Positions 54,603-61,996 of a stretch of DNA of 64,000 bases are shown one piece after another (position 1 is the first letter of the stretch; each line of letters opens with the position of its first letter). The stretch is from Longimicrobiales bacterium (GTDB lineage Bacteria > Gemmatimonadota > Gemmatimonadetes > Longimicrobiales > Gaopeijiaceae). The stretch is taken from contig JANQRP010000007.1 of assembly GCA_028284495.1 (NCBI GenBank), forward strand, positions 124,001-188,000, in the 5' to 3' direction. The notes beneath the pieces were generated by a model. It worked only from the letters and a program-made list of their open reading frames with translations, was not told the origin of the DNA and searched no databases. A program made the position numbers and the translations under genes.

Positions 54603-55642
54603 TCGCCGTCGAAGAAGGTCGCCTGCCCGCCCGACAGCCCGGGGGGAGGCTTCATGCCGATCCGCTCGAAGGAGCGCGCGGTGGCAACCCGACCCCGGGG
54701 CGTACGCATCAGGAAGCCCTCCTGGATCAGGAAGGGTTCGTAAACCTCCTCGAGCGTCGCCTCGTCCTCGCCCAGCGCCACCGCCAGCGACCCGAGGCCC
54801 ACGGGCCCGCCCTCGAAGATCTCGATCACCGTCCGGAGGATCCGCGAGTCCATCTCGTCGAGGCCGTACTCGTCCACGTCGAGCATCTTCAGCGCGTCCA
54901 TCGCCACGCTGCGGTCGATGTGCCCGTCCGCCTTCACCTCGGCGAAGTCCCGCACGCGCCGGAGGAGCCGATTGGCCACGCGGGGCGTGCCGCGGGCGCG
55001 GATCGCGATCTCGGCCGCGCCGTCCTCGTCGATCTCCACGCCCACCACGTCGGCGGACCGCTCGACGATGTCGCGGAGCTCTTCGGGCGGATAGAAGTTC
55101 AGCCGCTGCACGATGCCGAACCGGGCCCGCATCGGCGCGGTCAGCAGCCCGAATCGGGTCGTGGCGCCGATCAGCGTGAACGGCTCGATGGCCATCGTCA
55201 TCGTCTCCGCGTGGGGCCCGTCCGACAGCCGGATGTCCACCTTCCAGTCCTCCATCGCCGGGTAGAGGAACTCCTCGATGACCGGGCGAAGACGATGGAT
55301 CTCGTCGATGAACAGGATGTCACCCTCGCGCTGGTTGGTCAGGATGCCGACCAGATCGGCGGGCCTCTCGAGCACGGGGCCGGACGTGCTCTTGAAGTTC
55401 ACGCCCAGCTCCCGCGCCATGAGCGAGGCCAGGGTCGTCTTCCCGAGCCCGGGCGGGCCGTGGAACAGCACATGGTCGAGCGGCTCGTTGCGGCCTCGCG
55501 CCGCCTCGATCGCGATCGACAGGGCGTCCCGCACCCTGTGCTGCCCCACGAACTCGGCCAGCCGCTGCGGACGCAGGGACGACTCGACGGGTGCCTCGTC
55601 CTCGAGCGCTTCCGGCGTGGTGATTTCAATGCGATCGGCCAT
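54599..55642 (-). CDS. ruvB: Holliday junction helicase RuvB
   Basis: RuvB is the AAA+ motor of branch migration. The 347-aa protein has [18 protein letters not shown], Walker [16 protein letters not shown], Walker [31 protein letters not shown] and the C-terminal winged-helix domain ending at [15 protein letters not shown] through [15 protein letters not shown]. It lies 51 nt downstream of ruvA and overlaps queA by 4 nt. Confidence 0.98.
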
Positions 55643-55693
55643 GCCGGAAGATGTTCGGGGTGTCTACGGGGAGCAACGGGGCGTGGTCGCCGA

Positions 55694-56281
55694 TCAGGCG
55701 CCGCGCAGGGCCCGCCGGATCAGCTCGTCGGTCGAGTCGGGCTCGCCGTCCTGCGCCAGGGTCGCCCGCACCGCGGCGTCGGCCTTCGTGAACTCGTAGC
55801 CGAGGGCGACGAGGGCCGCTACGGCGCCCTGGACCATGTCGCCGCCCGCGCCGCGAGCCCCGCCGGTCGCGGCCAGGTCCGTCACCTTGTCGGCCAGGTC
55901 GATCACGATCCGCTCGGCGGTCTTCCTGCCGATCCCGCTGACCTGCGTGAGCGCCGTGATGTCACGCTCCGCCAGCGCCCGGGCCAGGCGCTCGGCGGTG
56001 TAGGTCGACATCATCGCGAGGGCGAGCTTCGCGCCCACGCCGCTCGCGCCCAGCAACCGCATGAACAGCGTCCGCTCGTGGGCCGCGAGGAATCCGTAGA
56101 GCGACACGTCGTCCTCGCGCACGACCTGAAGCGTGCGCATCTCGACCTCGGACCCGGCCGGCGGGAGACGGCCGAGGACGTTGGTCGGCACCTGCACCTC
56201 GTACACGATGCCCGACGCGGTGTCGATCTCGACGGTCTCGCCCGAGCGATCGAGCAGGGTCCCGCGGATCCGTGAAATCAT
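55694..56281 (-). CDS. ruvA: Holliday junction protein RuvA
   Basis: RuvA binds the four-way junction and loads RuvB. The 195-aa protein has the OB-fold N-terminus (MISRIRGTLLDRSGETVEID), the YGFLAAHERTLFMRLL segment, two helix-hairpin-helix motifs (ASGVGAKLALAMM and VSGIGRKTAERIVIDL) and the C-terminal RuvB-binding domain (AALVALGYEFTKADAAVRA). It lies 53 nt downstream of ruvC in a ruvC-ruvA-ruvB order. Confidence 0.97.
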   Translation of the reverse strand: MISRIRGTLLDRSGETVEIDTASGIVYEVQVPTNVLGRLPPAGSEVEMRTLQVVREDDVSLYGFLAAHERTLFMRLLGASGVGAKLALAMMSTYTAERLARALAERDITALTQVSGIGRKTAERIVIDLADKVTDLAATGGARGAGGDMVQGAVAALVALGYEFTKADAAVRATLAQDGEPDSTDELIRRALRGA

Positions 56282-56334
56282 CGAGCCGTGGTCGTGGTTT
56301 GAGAGGTCATCGTGCCCTTGTCATCGTGCCCGCG

Positions 56335-56835
56335 TCATCGCACGAACGTCCCCTTGAGGCAGTGGCAGAGGGCCGCCGCCACGCCGTCCGCCGCGTCGGC
56401 GGGTGTCGGGGGTGCCTTCAGGCGCAGGTGGCGCTGCACCATGAAGCCTATCTGCTCCTTGGTGGCCGAACCACGCCCGACCACGGCCTTCTTGATCTCC
56501 GCCGGGGTATACTCCGCGATCTGCAGCGCGCCCAGCGATCCCGCCAGAAGAATCACCCCGCGGGCGTGGCCGAGCGTCAGCGCACTCCGGACGTTGCGAC
56601 CCTGAAACACGTCCTCGACCGCCAGCACATGCGGGTGGTACCGGTCGATCAGGTCCACGACGCCGTCGTGGACCTCGCGAATGCGATCCGTGAGGGGGTC
56701 GCCCGCGCTCGTCCGGATGACCCCGCACTCGAGCAGCCGGACGGCGCGATCCGGGGCTCGCTCGACGACCCCGAAGCCGGTCACGGCCGTGCCCGGGTCG
56801 ATCCCGAGAATACGCCGGACGCCGTCGTCCTTCAC
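56335..56835 (-). CDS. ruvC: Holliday junction resolvase RuvC
   Basis: RuvC cleaves Holliday junctions. The 166-aa protein has the catalytic Asp in ILGIDPGTAVTGFGVV, Glu in VLAVEDVFQGRN and the C-terminal Asp pair in TPADAADGVAAAL. Two in-frame GTGs start the frame at 56841 and 56835. The GGGAG sits directly against the first but 5 nt before the second, so 56835 is preferred. Confidence 0.96.
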   Translation of the reverse strand: MKDDGVRRILGIDPGTAVTGFGVVERAPDRAVRLLECGVIRTSAGDPLTDRIREVHDGVVDLIDRYHPHVLAVEDVFQGRNVRSALTLGHARGVILLAGSLGALQIAEYTPAEIKKAVVGRGSATKEQIGFMVQRHLRLKAPPTPADAADGVAAALCHCLKGTFVR

Positions 56836-56913
56836 CCGCACTCCCGGAACACCACGCGTGCAGACGCCGCGCGCGCGCCAGCCGGCGATGGCCGCCGCGA
56901 GCGTACGGGGGCA

Positions 56914-57657
56914 TCACATCGCAGCGAGGGTCTCCTCGTCGATGTCGGCGTTGGAGTGGACCTTCTGGACGTCGTCCAGATCCTCGAGCGCCTCGAGGAG
57001 CTCCATCAGCTTCTCGGCGTCCTTTCCCTCGACGTGTACCTCGTTCTGCGCAACCCAGGCCAGCTCCGCGGAGGCGATGTCCACCCCCTGCTCCTTCAAC
57101 CCGTGCTGCACGCTGTGGAAGTCGGTGGCGCCGGTCACCACGAGGAACTCCTCGCCCTCGTTCCGGAGCTGCTCCGCTCCGGCCATCAGCGCGGCCTCGA
57201 GCACCGCGTCCTCGGTGTAGCGCGAAGCGTCGACGTAGATCTGGCCTTTCCGGTCGAACTGCCAGGCGACGGACCCGGTCGTGCCGAGCGATCCGTTCTT
57301 CTTTCCGAGCGCGTGCCGGATCGCGGCGACGGTCCGGTTCTGATTGTCGGTCAGCGTCTCGATGAACAGGGCCACGCCGTTGGGCCCGTACCCCTCGTAC
57401 GTGACCTCCTCGTAGTTCACACCCTCGAGCTCGCCCGTCCCCTTCTTGATGGCGCGCTCGATGTTGTCCTTCGGCATCTCCTCCGCGTTCGCCGTGTCGA
57501 TGGCGAGCCGGAGGCGCGGGTTCATGTCGGCGTCGCCCCCGCCCTCACGCGCCGCGACGGTGATCTCGCGGATGAGCTTGGTGAAGATGGCGCCCTTCTT
57601 CTGGTCGTTCGCGGCCTTCTTCCGCTTGATCTTCGACCACTTGCTGTGCCCGGCCAC
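56914..57657 (-). CDS. yebC: YebC/PmpR-family regulatory protein
   Basis: The 247-aa protein has AGHSKWSKIKRKKAANDQKK, FTKLIREITVAAREGG, MPKDNIERAIKKGTGELEGV and EEVTYEGYGPNGVALFIETL, all diagnostic. YebC-family proteins act as DNA-binding regulators or help ribosomes through proline stretches. The GTG at 57657 has GGAGG 4 nt upstream. yebC-ruvC-ruvA-ruvB is a widespread order. It is the first gene of the long minus-strand array. Confidence 0.97.
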   Translation of the reverse strand: MAGHSKWSKIKRKKAANDQKKGAIFTKLIREITVAAREGGGDADMNPRLRLAIDTANAEEMPKDNIERAIKKGTGELEGVNYEEVTYEGYGPNGVALFIETLTDNQNRTVAAIRHALGKKNGSLGTTGSVAWQFDRKGQIYVDASRYTEDAVLEAALMAGAEQLRNEGEEFLVVTGATDFHSVQHGLKEQGVDIASAELAWVAQNEVHVEGKDAEKLMELLEALEDLDDVQKVHSNADIDEETLAAM

Positions 57658-57798
57658 GGTTCCTCCGAATCCTTTCGTCGATGCTGGGTGCGCCCGCGGC
57701 GGCGAGCGCGCCGCGGGAGGCGGAAACTAGCCGGGGGGGCGCGCCGGGATCAATCGAGGCGCGCGGTGGGCGACGCCGAGCCACGCCGATCGGAGTAG

Positions 57799-57858
57799 TG
57801 TTGACAATCGACACAAGTCGGTCGCATCCTGTGCTCGACGTTGTGTCGATCATCTACA
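57799..57858. promoter_or_regulatory. Promoter and paired operators upstream of padR
   Basis: Two near-palindromes share the form TGTYGA-N3-TCKACA: TGTTGACAATCGACA at 57799-57813 and TGTCGATCATCTACA at 57844-57858, with centres 45 bp apart. A consensus -35 hexamer TTGACA (57801-57806) lies inside the first, with a weak -10 (CATCCT) 18 nt later. A perfect 10-bp inverted repeat (57807-57816 with 57841-57850) links them. The layout suggests an autoregulated PadR promoter. Confidence 0.55.
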
Positions 57859-57894
57859 GTAGTCGATCCGTATTTCCCGCTTCCCGAGGCCTCC

Positions 57895-58224
57895 GTGGCA
57901 CGCGCCGATCTCCTGCAGGGCACGCTCGACCTCCTGATCCTCAAGGTCCTCTCGCTCGAGTCGATGCACGGCTGGGGTGTGAGCGAGCGGCTCCGCCGGA
58001 TGTCCGGCGACGTGTTCGAGGTGAATCAGGGCTCGCTCTACCCGGCGCTCCAGCGTCTCAGGCGGAAGGGCCTCGTCACGGCCGAGTGGCGCCGGACCGA
58101 GGAGAACCGGCGGGCCCGCTACTACGAGCTGACCCCGGCCGGAGAGCGCGCGCTCCAGGAGGAACACGGCGCCTGGCGACGGTCGTCGCGTGCCGTGGAT
58201 CAGATCCTGGACTGGGCGACATGA
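57895..58224 (+). CDS. PadR-family transcriptional regulator
   Basis: The 109-aa winged-helix repressor has the PadR N-terminus ADLLQGTLDLLILKVLSLES, MHGWGVSERL, the recognition-helix region VNQGSLYPALQRLRRKGLV and the wing EENRRARYYELTPAGERAL. The GTG at 57895 has GAGG 6 nt upstream. A longer reading from TTG at 57841 has no homology. It precedes a duplicated-permease gene by 73 nt, a pairing frequent in Acidobacteria and Gemmatimonadota, and probably represses its own operon. Confidence 0.94.
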   Translation: MARADLLQGTLDLLILKVLSLESMHGWGVSERLRRMSGDVFEVNQGSLYPALQRLRRKGLVTAEWRRTEENRRARYYELTPAGERALQEEHGAWRRSSRAVDQILDWAT

Positions 58225-58297
58225 CGGCGCGCGAATCGGCGTCGGACGAGACGAGATCGGTAGCGACCACGGGGCCAGGGGCCCGGGAGGAGCGGCG

Positions 58298-60952
58298 ATG
58301 AGGTGGACGGGATGGGCGCGTGACGCGCTCGACACGTGGTTCCGCCGAGACGAGGTGGACCGGGATCTGGACGAGGAGATGCGGTACCACATCGATCGTG
58401 AGACGCGGGCGAACATCGAGCGGGGCATGGAGCCGGCCGAGGCGCGGCGCCGCGCCCTCGTGGAGTTCGGCGGTGTCGAGCGGACGAAGGAGCACGTCAG
58501 GAACGAAGCCGCGGGCCGGTGGCTCGCCGACCTGGTCCAGGACGCGCGATACGGAGGCCGGACCCTGGCGCGGACCCCCGGCTACACGGTCGTGGTGCTC
58601 ATCACGCTCGCGCTCGGAATCGGAGCGAACACGGCGATCTTCAGCGTCGTCGACGGCGTCCTGCTCGACCCCCTGCCCTACGCGTCGGACTCCGATCTCG
58701 TGTTCCTCCGGAACCAGGTGCCGGCGGGCGACCTCGCCTTCAGCGTTCACGACATCGAGGACCTGCGCGCGCGCACCGGGACGCTCGACGAGGTCGTCGA
58801 GTACCACGGGATGACGTTCACGCTGCGGGGTCTGGGCGAGCCCGAGCTCGTCCGGACGGGGGTGGTGTCGCACAACTTCTTCGGCGTGCTCGGCCTCGAG
58901 CCGCACATCGGGCGCGACTTCGTGGACGAGGACGACGACCCGGGGGCGGAGCCCGTCCTGATGCTCGCGTACGAATACTGGGTGAGCCGCTTCGGCGAGG
59001 ATCCGGGCGTCCTGGGCCGCGCGTTCGAGATGAACGGCATGATGCACACCGTCGTCGGTGTCCTGCCGCCGGTTCCGCAGTACCCCGCGGAGAACGAGGT
59101 CTACATGACGACGTCCTCCTGCCCCATTCGATCGGGCGCGGACTTCGTCGCGAATCGGCAGGCCCGCATGATGAGCGTCTTCGCGCGCGCGCAGGACGGT
59201 CGTGATCTGGAGTCGATCGGTGTCGACCTCGACCGCGTAACCGCGTCGCTCGCCACCGACTTCCCGGAGGCGTACGACACGGAGGCGGGGCAGCGCTTCG
59301 TTGCCTCGCCGCTCAAGGAGGAGCTGGTTCAGCAGGCGCGCCCCACCCTGCTCGTGCTTCTCGGGATCGCGCTCTTCGTGCTTCTGATCGCATGCGCGAA
59401 CGTGGCCAACCTCGCCCTCGCGCGGATGACACGGCGCGAGCAGGAGCTCTCCGTGCGGGCGACGCTCGGGGCGGGTCGCGGGCGGATCGTCCGACAGCTC
59501 ATGACCGAGAGCGTGATGCTCTCGGTCGCGGGTGGGGCGCTCGGCCTCTTCGTCGCGCTCTCCACGCACGGGATGCTGGTGAGCTGGGCCGCGCGCTACA
59601 CGCGGCGTGCGCACGAAGTCTCGATCGACCTGTCGGTCCTCGGGTTCACCCTGCTGGCGTCGGTGGTGACCGGGCTGGCGTTCGGTCTGGCACCGGCGCT
59701 GCTGGCGCGGGATACCGACGCGGCCACCCGCCTCCGCGCGGCCGGGGGCGTCGATCGCCGCCGCGGCCGTCTCCAGGCCGGACTCGTGATGGCGCAGGTC
59801 TCCCTCTCGTTCGTGCTGCTCGTGGGGGCGGGACTTCTCGGCCGGAGCTTCCTCGCGGCGCGCTCGGTGGACCCCGGCTACGAGCCGGAGGGCGTGCTCG
59901 CGATGCGGGTCACGATGAACGATCGGAATACCACGCTCACCCGCACGGAGCTTCCGGCTGTCTACCTGGAGATCGAACGGCGGCTGACCGCGCACCCGGC
60001 CGTGGTGTCCGCCTCCGTCACGACCGGCCTGCCCACGCAGGGCGGCATGATGCAGTACGGAATCCGGACGGAAGCGACGGAGGCGGAGCCGCAGGCGTCG
60101 CTTCCCACGGCCGCGCTGCGCACGGCGTCGCCGAACTTCCTCTCGGCGACGGGCACCGAGCTCCGGGCCGGACGCTTCTTCACCGACGCCGACGACGCCG
60201 CGGGGGAAATCGTGGTGGTGGTCAACGAGTCGCTCGCGACCCGACTCTGGCCGGGAGAGGCGGCCGTGGGCCGACGCCTCGCCGCCTGCAGTCCGTTTGG
60301 CCAGACCTGCACGGAATACGCCCGCGTCGTCGGCGTCGTCGAGGACGTCGTCACGCGCGGCGACCAGGCGGCGCCCCTGCAGTTCTACCAGCCGTCGCTC
60401 CAGTCGGCCTTCACCGGCCAGGACTTCCTCGTCCGCGCGGCCGGCGACCCGATGGCGGTGGCCGAGGAGCTCCGCGCCATCGTGCACGAGGTCCACGCCG
60501 GCATCCCCATCTCGGCGGTCACCACCCTCGACCAGCTCTGGGGCGACGCGCTCGCGCCGCGGCGGCTCACGACGATGCTCATCGGCGTGTTCGCGCTCCT
60601 CGCGCTCGCCGTGTCCCTGGCCGGCCTGGCGGGTGTCGTCGCCTTCGGTGTCAGTCAGCGATCGCGAGAGATCGGCATCCGGATGGCGCTGGGGGCCGAC
60701 CGGGCCGGGGTGCTGGCCATGGTGCTCCGGCAGGGCGTCGGGCTCGTGGCGGGCGGGCTGGCCATCGGCCTGTGCGTCGCGTGGATCGGCACCCGCTGGC
60801 TCGATGGGATGCTCTGGGGCATCGGGGCTCACGACCCCGCGACCTGGATCGGCGTCGTGGTCGCGCTGCTCGGCGTGTCGATCGCGGCGTGCTGGATTCC
60901 GGCGCGACGGGCGACACGCGTCGACCCGGCGTCGGCGTTCCGGGCGAGCTGA
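58298..60952 (+). CDS. Large MacB/FtsX-type permease (ADOP type)
   Basis: The 884-aa protein is of the duplicated orphan permease type. A cytoplasmic N-terminal helical region (LDEEMRYHIDRETRANIERG) leads into TM1 (about 96-118). A MacB-type periplasmic domain follows, then three helices near residues 350-470 (LLVLLGIALFVLLIACANVA onward). A repeat of TM, periplasmic domain (about 530-740) and three helices ends at residue 884. The FtsX signature sites RREQELSVRATLGAGRGRIV and SREIGIRMALGADRAGVLAM mark each half. No ATPase is encoded beside it. The ATG at 58298 follows GGGAGGAG. The substrate is unknown. Confidence 0.93.
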   Translation: MRWTGWARDALDTWFRRDEVDRDLDEEMRYHIDRETRANIERGMEPAEARRRALVEFGGVERTKEHVRNEAAGRWLADLVQDARYGGRTLARTPGYTVVVLITLALGIGANTAIFSVVDGVLLDPLPYASDSDLVFLRNQVPAGDLAFSVHDIEDLRARTGTLDEVVEYHGMTFTLRGLGEPELVRTGVVSHNFFGVLGLEPHIGRDFVDEDDDPGAEPVLMLAYEYWVSRFGEDPGVLGRAFEMNGMMHTVVGVLPPVPQYPAENEVYMTTSSCPIRSGADFVANRQARMMSVFARAQDGRDLESIGVDLDRVTASLATDFPEAYDTEAGQRFVASPLKEELVQQARPTLLVLLGIALFVLLIACANVANLALARMTRREQELSVRATLGAGRGRIVRQLMTESVMLSVAGGALGLFVALSTHGMLVSWAARYTRRAHEVSIDLSVLGFTLLASVVTGLAFGLAPALLARDTDAATRLRAAGGVDRRRGRLQAGLVMAQVSLSFVLLVGAGLLGRSFLAARSVDPGYEPEGVLAMRVTMNDRNTTLTRTELPAVYLEIERRLTAHPAVVSASVTTGLPTQGGMMQYGIRTEATEAEPQASLPTAALRTASPNFLSATGTELRAGRFFTDADDAAGEIVVVVNESLATRLWPGEAAVGRRLAACSPFGQTCTEYARVVGVVEDVVTRGDQAAPLQFYQPSLQSAFTGQDFLVRAAGDPMAVAEELRAIVHEVHAGIPISAVTTLDQLWGDALAPRRLTTMLIGVFALLALAVSLAGLAGVVAFGVSQRSREIGIRMALGADRAGVLAMVLRQGVGLVAGGLAIGLCVAWIGTRWLDGMLWGIGAHDPATWIGVVVALLGVSIAACWIPARRATRVDPASAFRAS

Positions 60953-60985
60953 CGGCGGACCCGGAGCGCGCCTGGGGCGCAGCGG

Positions 60986-61483
60986 TCAACCCGGGCGGCT
61001 CGCCTCCGGCCAGTCGTTCATCTCGACCACGCGGATATTCAGCACGGTCGCGAACAGCCCCCACGCCAGGTACGGCACCAGCAGCAGAGCAGCGAGGGGC
61101 GAGACGACGGCGAAAGCCACGATCGTCGCGACGATCGCGACGTCCATCGCGTAGAGGATCCGGAGGGCCGCAGGCGGGTCCCGCCGTCCGAAGAAGGCGG
61201 GCGACCACGCCGCGTTGAGCGCGAGCTGGACCACCCAGAGCACCGCCGCGAGGGTGACGGGAAGGACCGCGTCGTCCGACACGAACACGAGCCACATCGC
61301 CCACCCGATCATCACGTAGAGCACCGTCCACACCGGGGCGAACACCCAGTTCGGGGGCGTCCAGTCGGGCTTCGCGATCGTCGGGTACCAGTCCCGGATG
61401 GACTTCCGGGTCGCCACACTGTTGGCCGATCCGACGACGATCGGCGCCAGCACGCACGCGGCGAACACGAGTCCGGACTCCAT
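60986..61483 (-). CDS. tspO: TspO/MBR family protein
   Basis: The 165-aa membrane protein has five hydrophobic helices and the TspO signature: WYPTIAKPDWTPPNWVFAPV, WTVLYVMIGWAMWLV and LALNAAWSPAFFG. TspO binds porphyrins and takes part in stress or tetrapyrrole signalling. The ATG at 61483 lies 12 nt after the GNAT gene, so it probably belongs to the peptidase-acetyltransferase-TspO operon. It is convergent with the permease. Confidence 0.95.
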   Translation of the reverse strand: MESGLVFAACVLAPIVVGSANSVATRKSIRDWYPTIAKPDWTPPNWVFAPVWTVLYVMIGWAMWLVFVSDDAVLPVTLAAVLWVVQLALNAAWSPAFFGRRDPPAALRILYAMDVAIVATIVAFAVVSPLAALLLVPYLAWGLFATVLNIRVVEMNDWPEASRPG

Positions 61484-61495
61484 GGGGACGGCTCC

Positions 61496-61996
61496 TCAGC
61501 GCACCAGGCGCGCCATGCGGGTACACCGGACGGACACCCCGCAGGGCTTCCGCACGACCTCCTCCATCGTGACGAATCCGAGTCGCTCGTAGAAGGGCAC
61601 GGCGTTCCGCGACGCGTCGAGCCACACGTTCTCGATGCGGTGTTCGCGGGCCACGTTCAGGATGTGCTCCATCATCGCGCGTCCGATTCCCGCTCCCGCA
61701 GCTTCGGGCGCGACGTAGACGGAATCGATCTCGAACGTCGCCGGATCGAAGCTGACGTACCCGACCATCCGGCTCCGGACCTCGGCGATCCACACCTCGT
61801 GCCGCTCCACCTTCTCGGCGAAGCCTTCGCGGTTGAACGCACCGGCCCAGGCCTCCACCGCCGCGGAGTCGTACTCCCCGCCGGTGCCGTGCCGGATGGC
61901 GTCCACCTGCAGCCGGTGCACCGCATCGAGGTCCTGGGCCGTCGCGCGCCGGAAGTCGGGCGCGGGCCCCATGGATCGTTCGTCGGACCCGCTCAT
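61496..61996 (-). CDS. GNAT-family N-acetyltransferase
   Basis: The 166-aa protein has the GNAT fold: FRRATAQDLDAVHRLQVDAI at the N-terminus, VGYVSFDPATFEIDSVYVAP (strand 4), the acetyl-CoA pyrophosphate loop APEAAGAGIGRAMMEHIL and NAVPFYERLGF. The substrate cannot be predicted. The ATG at 61996 overlaps the peptidase stop by 1 nt (TGATG); the upstream open frame reads the peptidase out of phase. Confidence 0.92.
   Translation of the reverse strand: MSGSDERSMGPAPDFRRATAQDLDAVHRLQVDAIRHGTGGEYDSAAVEAWAGAFNREGFAEKVERHEVWIAEVRSRMVGYVSFDPATFEIDSVYVAPEAAGAGIGRAMMEHILNVAREHRIENVWLDASRNAVPFYERLGFVTMEEVVRKPCGVSVRCTRMARLVR

Noticed and set aside
58076..60832. A 918-codon minus frame opposite the permease
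   Set aside because: The plus frame has clear permease motifs and a strong Shine-Dalgarno sequence; the minus frame is His/Arg/Glu-rich noise.
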